Shown: one piece after another, positions 1 through 10,100 of the stretch | Position numbering within the stretch: the first letter of the stretch is position 1 | Layout: each line of letters opens with the position of its first letter | Origin: Bacteroidia bacterium | Lineage (GTDB): Bacteria; Bacteroidota; Bacteroidia; UKL13-3 | Length of the DNA stretch: 10,787 nucleotides | Reading direction: 5' to 3' | NCBI GenBank assembly: GCA_019454865.1 | Contig: JACFNJ010000075.1 | Span: forward strand, 1-10,787 | Program-made: the position numbers and the translations under genes | Notes under the pieces: generated by a model | Databases searched by the model: none | Told to the model about the DNA's origin: nothing | The model's input: only the letters and a program-made list of their open reading frames with translations

Positions 1-1052
1 CCTATCCAAATTCCATCGCGTTCAGGTATAAATCCTTTAATAGCAATTCCACCACTTTCTTCGCCACCTACCAATACATTTTCAGTTACCATTTTTTCAC
101 AAATGTATTTGAAACCAATTTTAGTAATTTCTATGTCTAAGCCATAGGCTTTAGCTAAAGCTGTGATTTTTGAAGTAGCCGAAAATGTTGTAATTACTTT
201 ACCGTGCATATTTTTATATTTATGCAAGTAATGTATAAGTAGTAAAATGATGTGATGTGAATCTACAAATTCACCTTTTTTATTGTATAATCCAATTCGG
301 TCGGCATCGCCATCCGTTACTAATCCGCAATCTATATTGCCATCATTTTTAATGGCATTACTAAACTCAGCTAAGTTTTTATGTATTGGTTCAGGTGCCT
401 GACCATTAAATCCGGGGTTGTGTTCGCAATGTAGTAAAAGTGCTTCGGGAAAAAGTTTTTTCATTACATTTTGTCCTGCGCCATACATCGCATCATAGCC
501 AAATCGCATTCCACTTTTTTTAATTGCATCTAAATCAAATCCGGTTTTTACTTCATTAATATACAATTCTTCTAAATCAACATAACTTATCATGCCTGAC
601 GATACCAATGAATCAATTGAAGTTAATGTTGTTTCAACCCAGTTATCAGGAATTGCTTTTTCTACTAAATCAATTACGGTAGGGCTGCTTGGTCCGCCAT
701 AATGTGCTTTTAATTTATAGCCACTATATGCCGGTGGATTATGGCTTGCTGTAATTATTACACCTAAAGCTGCACCATGTTTTACAGCACCTAAGCTTAC
801 CATTGGAGTTGATACAAAACCTTTTGCCATTTTAACTTTTATGCCGTTGGCACACATAATTTGTGCAACCGTTTCAACAAAAAGTTCTCCTCCAAAACGG
901 CAATCGTGTCCCAGTACTATGGATAAATTGTTTGCATGATGAGTTTTTATATAGGTAGCTGTTCCTTGTGCTACACGTTTTACATTCTCTACGTTAAATT
1001 CAGCAGCTATAATTCCACGCCAGCCGTCTGTTCCAAATTTTATCTGATACAT
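1..1052 (-). CDS. Phosphoglucomutase/phosphomannomutase family protein (partial, C-terminus missing)
   Basis: This is the N-terminal 350 residues of an alpha-D-phosphohexomutase, a cytoplasmic enzyme that interconverts hexose 1- and 6-phosphates to feed sugar-nucleotide and envelope synthesis. The protein starts MYQIKFGTDGWRG, the usual N-terminus of the family. The phosphoserine loop TASHNP is at residues 101-106 with catalytic Ser103, the Mg-binding loop DGDADR is at 247-252, and the sugar-binding loop GEESGG is at 330-335, followed by a PERDG motif. That order matches domains 1-3 of the fold. The C-terminal phosphate-binding domain, roughly 110-120 residues in relatives, lies beyond position 1. 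The start at 1052 puts FGTDGWRG at its normal place. The gene lies 190 bases downstream of tilS on the same strand. I found no consensus promoter in that gap, so it may or may not be cotranscribed. Whether glucose or mannose phosphate is preferred cannot be read from the sequence; the PERDG motif leans toward the phosphoglucomutase-type subgroup. Confidence 0.93.
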   Translation of the reverse strand, partial: MYQIKFGTDGWRGIIAAEFNVENVKRVAQGTATYIKTHHANNLSIVLGHDCRFGGELFVETVAQIMCANGIKVKMAKGFVSTPMVSLGAVKHGAALGVIITASHNPPAYSGYKLKAHYGGPSSPTVIDLVEKAIPDNWVETTLTSIDSLVSSGMISYVDLEELYINEVKTGFDLDAIKKSGMRFGYDAMYGAGQNVMKKLFPEALLLHCEHNPGFNGQAPEPIHKNLAEFSNAIKNDGNIDCGLVTDGDADRIGLYNKKGEFVDSHHIILLLIHYLHKYKNMHGKVITTFSATSKITALAKAYGLDIEITKIGFKYICEKMVTENVLVGGEESGGIAIKGFIPERDGIWI

Positions 1053-1242
1053 GAATCTTTAATTTTTTCGCAATTAACATTTTTTCATAAATATTAAAAA
1101 ATTGAACAATGCTTGAATTATCGTGGTTTATTCATTTCATAAAACTTTTGATATAAATGCGAGTTGGGTGGAATATTAATTTAGAATCAACTCTTGCTCT
1201 ATAAAATTGAGATAAACTTAAAGAATAGTGAAAGAAGGAATA
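1053..1242. other. Intergenic spacer between tilS and the phosphomutase gene, no gene seen
   Basis: This very AT-rich gap separates two minus-strand genes. No ORF with family character, tRNA-like fold or strong GC hairpin is visible. On the minus strand it contains no TTTG, so no TAnnTTTG box of the Bacteroidota type. The nearest approach is TATTTATG, a few tens of bases before the phosphomutase start, with no well-placed TTG. The bases just before that start are A-rich, as is usual for Bacteroidota genes without a Shine-Dalgarno sequence. Confidence 0.6.
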
Positions 1243-2562
1243 TTACCTGTTTTTGTAATTACTAATAACAATTACTTGTTTAGTTTTATCCGTAATCTTT
1301 ACCAACTCTGAAATAGTAAAGGGAATAACTGCACAAATTTTTTCTTTATCGGCAATTACCAAGCTATTGTTTTTTTCAAATTGATTAACTTTTTTATCAA
1401 TAAAAAAATCGCTTAGTTTTTTGCTTTTCCCTTTTAATCCAAGTGGCTTCCACTTATCACCTATTTGCTTGGTGCGAATGGTTATTGGAAATTTAATGTT
1501 GTCAATATCCAAGTATAGTTTGCTGTCATTAATTTCAATTGCATTTGCTGGTTCAATTGTAAATTGTAATCCGTTAAATTCAAATCCATTTGTAATTTTA
1601 TCTAAAGTATAATGAATTTTTGTAGAGTCCGAATTAATCTTATTTATAACTATGTTTCCTTTGTTAATGGTAATAGTGAAGGTTTTTGCATACCATGTTA
1701 CTCCATTGTTTTGTGCATGAAGTATTTCATTTGTTTGCGTTTTGTTAAAGCCAAAGTTTCTTAAATAATCCACTAAAAACAACTCGTAATGTTTTTCAGT
1801 GCTCAATGCTTGAAGGTTAATGGTAGTGGTCTTTTCTTCTGTTACAGCATATTGTTTTGCTATCTTGGCAAAATGAGTTTTAGTAATATCTTTTAATATT
1901 GAAATAGTCTGAATAGATTCTTGAATATGCTGAACAGCATTTGGATTTATTGTGTTAAGTTTTGGAATTATGTGTTTCCGAATGTAGTTTCTTGAATATT
2001 TATCCGACTCGTTACTGCTATCATTTCTAAACTCTATTTTATTTGTTTTTTGGTATTCCTCAATTTCATGCGTTGTACAATTAATCAGCGGACGTAAAAT
2101 ATTGCTTGTAGCAAAAGGTATTCCGGATAGTCCGTGTAGTCCTGCTCCTCTTGATATATTAAACAGAAAGGTTTCTACATTATCATTTACATGGTGCGCT
2201 GTTAAAATATAATCGGCTTTATGTTCTAATCGTAATTTATCAAACCATTCATACCTTAACTTACGTGCGGCAATCTGTATGCTTGTGCGATTAATTTGGC
2301 TATAAGCTAATGTGTCAAATGCAATGCTATAAAATTGTAATCCATTTTTGGTACAATATTTTTTTACCATTTTTTCGTCATCATCACTTTCATCTCCGCG
2401 TAGTTTAAAATTGCAATGCGCTACTATCAAATTATAGCCTAATCCGGCAACAGCATGTAATAAACACATAGAATCTCTTCCGCCACTAACTGCTACTATA
2501 AGTTTAGCTTTTGGTTTACAATATTGTTTTAAAAAGTGATTTACTTTTTCGTCCAAAGTCAT
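1243..2562 (-). CDS. tilS: tRNA(Ile)-lysidine synthetase TilS
   Basis: TilS uses ATP to attach lysine to C34 of the CAU-anticodon tRNA(Ile), which turns a Met-reading anticodon into one reading AUA. It is a cytoplasmic and normally essential enzyme. The PP-loop ATP-pyrophosphatase signature SGGRDS is at residues 26-31, followed by the AHCNFKLRGDES segment (about 48-59) and TAHHVNDNVETFLFNISRGAG (starting at 121), the conserved core block of TilS. NDSSN and RNYIR (about 180-195) are the usual end of the catalytic domain. The C-terminal TilS_C domain is visible from about residue 357, with GDKWKPLGLKGKSKKLSDFFIDKK as its core. The length of 439 aa is normal for Bacteroidota TilS. The start is fixed by an in-frame TGA at 2566-2568, one codon upstream of the ATG; the next Met (residue 32) lies past the PP-loop. 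It is divergent from the OstA-like gene with 40 bases between starts. AUA codons are used freely in the neighbouring genes, so the enzyme is needed. Confidence 0.97.
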   Translation of the reverse strand: MTLDEKVNHFLKQYCKPKAKLIVAVSGGRDSMCLLHAVAGLGYNLIVAHCNFKLRGDESDDDEKMVKKYCTKNGLQFYSIAFDTLAYSQINRTSIQIAARKLRYEWFDKLRLEHKADYILTAHHVNDNVETFLFNISRGAGLHGLSGIPFATSNILRPLINCTTHEIEEYQKTNKIEFRNDSSNESDKYSRNYIRKHIIPKLNTINPNAVQHIQESIQTISILKDITKTHFAKIAKQYAVTEEKTTTINLQALSTEKHYELFLVDYLRNFGFNKTQTNEILHAQNNGVTWYAKTFTITINKGNIVINKINSDSTKIHYTLDKITNGFEFNGLQFTIEPANAIEINDSKLYLDIDNIKFPITIRTKQIGDKWKPLGLKGKSKKLSDFFIDKKVNQFEKNNSLVIADKEKICAVIPFTISELVKITDKTKQVIVISNYKNR

Positions 2563-2595
2563 TGTTCAAAAATAGGATTTTAATATGTAGTTTTG
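2562..2595 (+). promoter_or_regulatory. Candidate Bacteroidota-type promoter for the OstA-like gene
   Basis: TAGTTTTG at 2588-2595 is an exact match to the -7 box TAnnTTTG, and TTG at 2562-2564 lies 23 bases upstream, the upper end of the spacing reported for this phylum. Only 7 bases separate the -7 box from the ATG, so a transcript from here would have almost no leader. The -33 element overlaps the first base of the tilS start codon on the other strand. This is a pattern match only. Confidence 0.4.
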
Positions 2596-2601
2596 GCGCA
2601 A
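2567..2601 (-). promoter_or_regulatory. Weak candidate promoter for tilS
   Basis: Read on the minus strand, TATTTTTG (2574-2567) fits the TAnnTTTG -7 box. The nearest TTG (2601-2599) is 24 bases upstream, one base beyond the usual range. The box ends 4 bases before the tilS ATG, which would put the transcript start at or inside the start codon. Either tilS is leaderless here or the match is chance in AT-rich DNA. It interleaves with the opposite-strand candidate promoter. Confidence 0.25.
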
Positions 2602-2602
2602 C

Positions 2603-4129
2603 ATGTTAAAAAGAAAAGTTTGGATAATTTTATTCTTTACATTGGCTGTTGTCAATAAACTTTATTCGCAATCCGGAAAAATTCAGATTATAAATGCAAA
2701 TACATTTGAGTTAGAACAAAGAGGAAAAAACAAAGTAAAGAAATTAATTGGTGATGTACAGTTAAAACAAGATAATACAACTCTTAAATGTGATAGTGCG
2801 TATTTATTTGACGAAACAAACTTTGTAGAGGCGTATCGGCATGTTCAAATAATACATCAAGATAGTGTAAATTTTTGGGGAGATATTTTGAAATACGATG
2901 GCAATACAAAAATTGCCAAACTTCAAAAAAATGTTGTAATGCAAGACCCTAATTCTACATTAAGTTGCGATGAGTTGGAGTTTGATTTGTCTGCCAATAG
3001 AGCCAGTTATTTTTCAGGTGGCAAAATAACTTCCGGTCAATTAACACTCACAAGCCAGATTGGATATTATTTTACTAAAAGCAGAGAATTATTTTTCAGA
3101 AAAAATGTAGTATTAGTGAGTCCTGATTTTACAATGCAATCCGATACGTTAAAATACAATACACAATCTAGGTTGGCAACTTTTTATAGTAAAACCATTA
3201 TTTCCTCAGCAGACGATACGATATATTGTAATTTAGGAACATACCAAACAGACAAGCAAACCGGAATACTTCGCAAAAAAGTAAAAATACGAAGTAAAGA
3301 AAATACACTTTTTGCTGATACCGTTTTATACGATAGAAAAAATAAACACTCAAAAGCTTTAGGTAATCTTTTGGTTATTGATACGATAAATAAAGTAATT
3401 ATTACTGGAGATGTTGGCGAAACATTTGGAATTGAAAAACGCACTTATGTAACAAAAAATTCATTTGTTTTTAATCTCACAAAAACCGATACGTTAATAA
3501 TTTCAGCCGATAGTATATGGGTATATCAGCGTAACATTAATGCACAAAAGGAAATGATTAAAGCATATAAAGATGTAAAAATATATAAATCCGATTTACA
3601 AGCTATATGCGATTCGTTGGTATATAATCGTTCAGATTCTTTGATGTATTTATACAAGAATCCGGTGATTTGGAGTGATGAGAATCAAATAACAGGCGAT
3701 ACTGTTTTGTTTTATATTGTAAGTAATCAAATTGATTCAATGAATGTATTTTCAAATGCATTTGTAATCTCTAAAGAAACAAATAAACATTACAATCAAG
3801 TAAAAGGACGAAACCTTCAAGCTAAGTTCATAGATAAGAAAATAAATAATATAGAGGTTTATGGGAATGGTCAAAGTATATATTATGCAAAAGATGATAG
3901 TTTGTATGTAGGTGTAAATGTTATAAACTGTAGCGAAATGAAGTTTCTTTTTGCACAAGGAAAGATGAGTAGCATCAATTTTATAGGAAAGCCTGATGCA
4001 AAGTTTTACCCTATTAATTATCTAAAAGATAATGAATTAAAACTAAAGGGTTTTGTATGGAGAAAAAAAATGCGACCTACACGACTTGCATTTAAGTACA
4101 ATATTTCTATATTGCCCTTTGATATTTAA
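2603..4129 (+). CDS. OstA/LptA-like secreted protein, probable lipopolysaccharide transport component
   Basis: This 508-aa exported protein resembles the OstA-like family of Bacteroidota, which carries the LptA/LptD-N-terminal beta-jellyroll. In proteobacteria, LptA forms the periplasmic bridge that carries lipopolysaccharide to LptD; here the role is inferred from the family. Residues 1-22 form a signal peptide (MLKRK, hydrophobic WIILFFTLAVV, then YSQ), with cleavage likely near residue 22-23. From residue 25 onward the chain is a run of short beta-strand repeats typical of OstA domains: GDVQLKQDNTTLKCDSAYLF (50-69), NVVMQDPNSTLSCDELEFD (110-128), NVVLVSPDFTMQSDTLKY (168-185), KVKIRSKENTLFADTVLYD (226-244), DVKIYKSDLQAICDSLVYN (324-342) and a GDTVLF block near 365-370. 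The pattern is 'xVxLxxxxxxLxCDxxxYx'. The C-terminus carries LKGFVWRKKMRPT (481-493), similar to the tail of family members. There is no outer-membrane beta-barrel, so this is not a full LptD. The start is fixed by an in-frame TAG at 2588-2590. It precedes the giant gene by 57 bases in the same direction. Confidence 0.86.
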   Translation: MLKRKVWIILFFTLAVVNKLYSQSGKIQIINANTFELEQRGKNKVKKLIGDVQLKQDNTTLKCDSAYLFDETNFVEAYRHVQIIHQDSVNFWGDILKYDGNTKIAKLQKNVVMQDPNSTLSCDELEFDLSANRASYFSGGKITSGQLTLTSQIGYYFTKSRELFFRKNVVLVSPDFTMQSDTLKYNTQSRLATFYSKTIISSADDTIYCNLGTYQTDKQTGILRKKVKIRSKENTLFADTVLYDRKNKHSKALGNLLVIDTINKVIITGDVGETFGIEKRTYVTKNSFVFNLTKTDTLIISADSIWVYQRNINAQKEMIKAYKDVKIYKSDLQAICDSLVYNRSDSLMYLYKNPVIWSDENQITGDTVLFYIVSNQIDSMNVFSNAFVISKETNKHYNQVKGRNLQAKFIDKKINNIEVYGNGQSIYYAKDDSLYVGVNVINCSEMKFLFAQGKMSSINFIGKPDAKFYPINYLKDNELKLKGFVWRKKMRPTRLAFKYNISILPFDI

Positions 4130-4148
4130 TTTTTTTTAATAATATTTG
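4118..4148 (+). promoter_or_regulatory. Candidate promoter for the giant beta-helix gene
   Basis: TTTG at 4118-4121 is followed after exactly 19 bases by AATATTTG at 4141-4148, one mismatch from TAnnTTTG at the preferred spacing. The expected transcript start near 4155 gives a leader of about 30 bases that is almost all A and T, ending AAAATAAAATAT before the ATG, typical of translation initiation without a Shine-Dalgarno in this phylum. The -33 element overlaps the last codons of the OstA-like gene. It suggests the giant gene can be transcribed independently. Confidence 0.42.
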
Positions 4149-4186
4149 AAATTCATACCTTAATAAATAGATATAAAATAAAATAT

Positions 4187-7100
4187 ATGAGGACCAAGTT
4201 TACTTTTCTATCAAGCAAGTTCTTTACTTCATTGTTGTTACTAACTTTATGTGTTGGTATTACAAAAGTAAAGGCACAAGCCCCATTTGCTGCAGGGCAA
4301 ACCTATTATGTTGACGGTGTAGGTGTTGATTTGGTATCACCCAAAGATACATTTATGAACCTTACCGGTGCTTACTCAATGGGTAATCCGTACACATCTA
4401 CTACGGGTATTATAAGTGCACTTAATGCAAATGGTATCGACCCAACTACGTTAGGTCAAATTACAATTATGTTAGCACCTGGATATTCCGGGAATGAAGC
4501 AACAAATGCCGGTATCGTAATTAATACAATTAATTATGCATCTCCATTACGTAAAATAGTAATGAAGCCTACACTTGGTTATAACTTTACCATAACTAAT
4601 ACTGTTGCATTAGCCGCAAATACCGCATTGTTACGTTTTAATGGAACACAATTTTTTACAATTGATGGAACGGGTTTGTTTGGTCAAAATAGTATAACTT
4701 TCAAGATATCTACTTTGGGTCCACAAGCTACCGGTAGGGTGGTCGATTTTATAAGTACAAGTACTACATCCATAAATACTGTGGCTATTTCTAATCTAAA
4801 TTTAATTGGATATTCAACTGTTTCAACTGTAACAACAAATTCAGGTGTATATATTGGTGGAGTTGGTTTAGGAACAAACTCACTAAGACGTAATTCAAAT
4901 ATTAGTATTACAAATTGTGTAATAGAAGGAGTACAAAATGGAATTTCGGCAAGAGGTGCAAACTCAACCGGTCAAGGCAATCAGGATTTAGGATTGATAA
5001 TTCGTAATAACTACATTGGTGGAACTAATAAATTGGGCGGTGCAGTAAATGCTGCAGGTATTTTATTATCTAATCAATCCAATGCAGTAGTTGAGTACAA
5101 TAAGATTAGTGGAAATTTAGCAAACTATACAGGATTTAAAGGAATTGAATTAAATAATGCAGTTAGTCCACTTTCTTTAGATAGTAACATTAGTATTAAT
5201 GGCAACTCTATTTATAATATTTCAGCAATTAGTGGTGGTGTTTGCGGTATAAAAGTTAGCTTAGGTACACATACACAAGCATTAAAAATAAGCATTACAA
5301 ATAATACTATTGCAAAACTTACTTCACCGGGTAGTGCTGCTATTGCAAGTATGGCATATCCAATAGGTATTTTAGTTGAAAACAACTCATCCAATACAGG
5401 AATAGAAATATATAATAATAGTGTTGCCTTATCAGGTACAAACTTAGCGGGTTCGACTGCTGCGTGTTTAGTTACAGGTCCATTAACTTCCGGTGGTTTA
5501 CGTGTATTTAATAATATTTTCTCAAACCGAATGGAAAATATTATAACAAATACAATTGCATACAATACGTATGCTATAATTGTTGCCAAAACACCAACAG
5601 GTGTTGCACCAAATCAGGTAGTAATATCACCTTTTGATAGTATTGATAATAACTTATATGACGTTGCAACTACAGGAGGTTGGGCAAATATTGGATATAC
5701 ATCTTTAAATAATTATGCGAGTGTAACAGAGTGGGGCAGTTTTACTAATTATGATAGAAAGAGTATAGTTACTCGTCCTTATTTTGAGAACGACACCGTT
5801 TTAACTACATCAAATGGCGCACCTACTACTTATGCTATTTTAGGTAGATCGATGGTAGCAATGGATATTAAGGGAACAACAAGACCTGCAGCAAATGCAT
5901 CAATTGGTGCATATCAATTTACACAAAACACTACCAATGCATACACTGCATTGGAAGGTGGAAAAACATATTTAATTAACGGAACAGATGATTGGCCAAC
6001 AAATGCTAATTCAACCAATAAAACTTTCTCTACTTACGGAAGTTTTGTAAACTATTTAAATAGCTATGGTACAAAAGGAACAGGAACAATAAATATTGTT
6101 TTCTCTACAGGATTTTTAACTGATGTTACTGTACCACCAGCTATTGGACCATACCCAGGTATGCAAGGTACTCGTCCAATAAAAGTTTCTGCAGCATCAG
6201 GGGTTTCAGTGAATCTTACTGTTGATAATGGAAAAGTTGTATGTAACAATTCGGGGATTATCAGACTTTATGGTGCATCGTTTTTTGAAATAGATGGAAC
6301 AGATGGAATGGGTGGTAAAGCAATAACAATTTCATTACCTACTTCAGCAAACTCTGTTCAGGCAAAACTTATAACACTAGCTCCTACCTTATTACACCAA
6401 ACTTCTTATATTACAATTAGAAATTGTAAGTTGGTAGGTAGTTCAACAAATTCAATGAATAATACCTATGCTGGTATTTATATGGGTGCACCAACCCATG
6501 TATCCGGAAGTGCAAGTGCATTAAGTGGGGCAAATATTAATAACTATATAAGTGATAATACAATTGAAGCTGTTCGTAATGGTATTTATTGGAGAGCATT
6601 AGCCGGTCAAACCGATCAGTTTTTAACCATTAAGCGAAACGTTATTGGGGGAACAACTCCAACAGGTACTCCTCAGCCTACTACTTATATTGGTGGTAAT
6701 GCTTCTAACTTGGCAGGTATTTATGTTAAAGGTATAAGTCAAAGTGTAATTGATAGTAATGTTGTACGAAACTCTATTAGTAATGCAACCGGTTTCCGTG
6801 GTATTGACTTAGATGCACTGCCTTTAAATGCAACACAAGGCGAGCCTGGTTCAACTATGTCAGTTGAAGTAACAAGAAATACTATTTATAATTTGGGTGC
6901 AAATTCTGGTTTTGCCGTTGGTATTCGTATTGCAGCAACTGAGGCTAACCGAAATATATTACTTGCAAACAACTTAATTGCTAAGATTTATGGTACAGGT
7001 TCTCCATCCGTAGCGGTTTTAAATTCACCTGCCGGTATTTCTTTTGAGCAACCTGTTGCTGGTGCCGGAGAAATAAACTTTGGTATAAACGTAATACATA

Positions 7101-10100
7101 ATACTGTTCATTTATCAAATTTTGGTACAGCACAGGTAAATCCAAACTCTTTCTCTACAGCACTTTATGCTGATGCAAGAGTAACCGGATTGACTGTAAG
7201 AAATAATTTATTCTCAAATAAATTGGGTAGAACTACCGCTGGTACAATTTCAAATTGTTACATTTATGCATTTGGCGGTAATCAAGCAGTATTTACAGAA
7301 GTAAATGCAAATGTTTACCATGTAGGAGCAAATCCTAATTTCTCAAATAATCAAATAGGCATTGCAAATATTACCCAAATACTTTCAATGTATGAACTAC
7401 GCGAAATTTACGGTGGTGATGGGTCATCATTATTTGGCGAAGTAGCGTTTTTAAATGACTCTACTTCTGCTTTTGATCCATTGTATGTTGGTCATTTTGC
7501 TCAGCGTTTTATAAGAAATAATTTAGCAGTAGTTGATATTACCGGAGCAGGTCGCTCTGTAAGTACAGTTACAGCCGGAGCTTTAGAGGTTGTAGATGAT
7601 TACTCGCCTTTAATGGGTGGTACCACATACCATGTTAATGGTACATTAGCTCCACCTTCAAAAACAAGTCCTTTAGTAGGTAGTTTTAATACAATTAATA
7701 ATTTGTTCCGTTTTATTAACTCACATGGAGTTGATGATGGTATTAATCCTCCAAAGAAAGATATTACTATACTTATTACAAGTGGATATACCGGTGAAGG
7801 AGATACCTTAATTACAGCACTTCATGATTATCCTAAAATGGGATTAAATCGTGTAATTGTTATCAAACCGGATGCAAATGCAAATCCTGTAATATCATCT
7901 ACAGCTGCAACTACACGTAGCCAATACACAGCTGCCGGTGCGGTAATGCGTTTCCAAGGTGCACAATATGTAACAATTGATGGTTCAAATGACAATGGTG
8001 TTACTAGAAACTTAACTATACAATTACCATCTACACCAGGTAACGCTGCATATGTAAACAATGGGCTTACTCGTGTTATTGATATTATTGGCTGGTCGAG
8101 AACAGCATCCAATATCACAATTAAAAATTGTAACATTTTAGGTTATTCTAATGTAAATACAATCTTTACGTATGCTGGTATATACCAAGGCGGGGTTGCA
8201 TTTAATTTGCCAACAACAGTTCCAACAAATCCTTTACGTGAACAAAATAATGACAACACGTTTGAAAACAATTTTATTGGAGGTGTTAAATACGGAATTT
8301 ATTTGCGTGGAGTTAACAACATTAGTGGCGGTTACGATTTGCGTACTAAAGTATTAAATAACGTAATTGGTGGGGATGTATATAATATGTCGCCTAATCC
8401 AACAAATTATTTTGGTGGTTTAGCAAATGCTGCAGGTATTTTAGTTGCACATCAGGCTAATACAACAATTGAAGGAAACAAAATTCAAAACAATATTCCT
8501 ACATTTAACGCAAATAGCGGTATTGAATTGAGTAATCTTGGAATTCCAGCAACTGGACAAGCAAATACAGATTCTGCAATTACAATTACTCGAAATATTA
8601 TTAAAAATATTAAATCTAACTCAACTGCAGCTTATGGTATATATACTAATATTCGTTGGGATGGGGTTAAAAACATTAATATCTTTAATAACATGATTTC
8701 AGGTATTGCATCTACCGGAAATACACCTTCAGGTTTAGGATTTAACTTAAATCCTTATGGTATATTCCTTGATGGTACACTAATACCGGGTCCTCCAGCA
8801 CCATTTCCAGCTATAGGAGTAAATATTTGGAATAACTCCATTAATTTAGGTCAAGCTAATACTCTAAGTACTGCTGGTATTTCAGCATGTATTGCTGCCG
8901 GATTAAATACAAAAGGTGGAATAAAAGTAACCAACAATATTTTACAAAATAGACTTTCAAGAGCGTCTGGTTCTGGTAATATTTATGCATTAGTTTCGGC
9001 TAGTAACGTAAATGCATTTGAAGAAACTGATTATAACAACTACTATGTAGCCGGAACTTATGGTACTAATAATATTGGTGGTGTAAATGCTTCTGCTGTT
9101 GTTACAAGATACCAAACATTTACAAATTGGGTTGATTTTACTGGTCAAGACACAATGTCTATGACAATCCCTTCACCATTTACAAGTGATATTGATTTAT
9201 TGATACCTACTAATACTTCCTCTCCGTTATACAGAGCAGGACAACGTTTGCCAATGGTAAATAGAGATGTTTTGGATGCACCTCGTCCAAGCTTGTCATC
9301 AGGTGTTGCAACAATTGGTGCACATGAGTTTGTGGGAACCTTCTTAGATATTTTCCCTCCAAGAGCTTTCGATTATACCAAAGCATTTGAGTATTGCCCG
9401 GATCCATTAACCGGTACTCCATTAGAAATTAGAATTAGTCTTATGGACAAGAATCCGGTATTGTATGATACACTTTATTACAAAGTTAATGGGGGAGCAG
9501 AAATTCCACTTCAAGCAACTACTAAAGCCGGCACCGCAAGAATTTATACAATTCCTGCATTACCTGCAAATTCTAAAATTGCATATCGTATAGGCGGTTC
9601 AGACGGAGAAGGAAATCCAATAAACTTTGTAAACGCAGATCCAACAACAGGCTATAATTATGCTACTACAACAATGACTGTAAGCTCAAGTAATTTTATA
9701 GCTACAGGATTTGATATGGCTGATGTATTCAATTGGAAAACAGAGCAAATAAGTGGTACTGATGGAGTTTGGGATACTCGTTCATTTGGTTCATTAACTA
9801 ACCCAACTTTAGCACCTTTAACAGGTAGTAGAGCTGCAATGTTTAAAGGCTCAAATGGTAGTTCCTCACGATTAGTTTCTCCATGTTTAGATTTTACATC
9901 TTCTCAACGTCCTACTTTACGTTTATTCATTTCTCAAGATCCTGATAACCCTACACTAAGAGATTCTATCCAAGTTACTATAGGTGGATTTGGTAGCTGG
10001 GTTAGTTTACCATCATTGTATCCGATTTATAGACAAAACTCAAGTTTTGCAACAGCAGGCTATAAGGTTTATGATTTCTGCTTAGAAGAATTGTTTGGAC

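Noticed and set aside
1421..1612. Short open frame on the plus strand inside tilS
   Set aside because: It lies opposite the TilS C-terminal domain coding sequence, has no family character and no start context; a shadow of tilS.
3184..3958. Two minus-strand open frames inside the OstA-like gene
   Set aside because: Both are antisense to a well-supported gene and encode low-complexity or hydrophobic strings typical of reversed AT-rich codons.
4099..4114. Inverted repeat CAATAT-TTCT-ATATTG followed by T8 at 4130-4137, resembling a terminator
   Set aside because: The 6-bp stem is nearly all A-T, lies inside the OstA-like coding sequence and is 15 bases from the T-run, so it is too weak and badly spaced to call.
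4127..4189. The OstA-like gene and the giant gene are in the same frame, separated by one TAA and 57 open bases, which could suggest a readthrough fusion
   Set aside because: The giant protein has its own signal peptide right after its ATG and its own promoter candidate. Nineteen codons without a stop is not surprising by chance.
4301..9331. The repeated region considered as a CRISPR array or DNA tandem repeat
   Set aside because: Similarity is at protein level with long diverged units. The only exact DNA match found was 19 bases, and there is no regular short repeat-spacer pattern.
5212..9422. Several open frames of 61-125 codons on both strands inside the giant gene
   Set aside because: The continuous in-frame protein with recurring domain motifs explains this DNA; the short frames have no recognisable motif.
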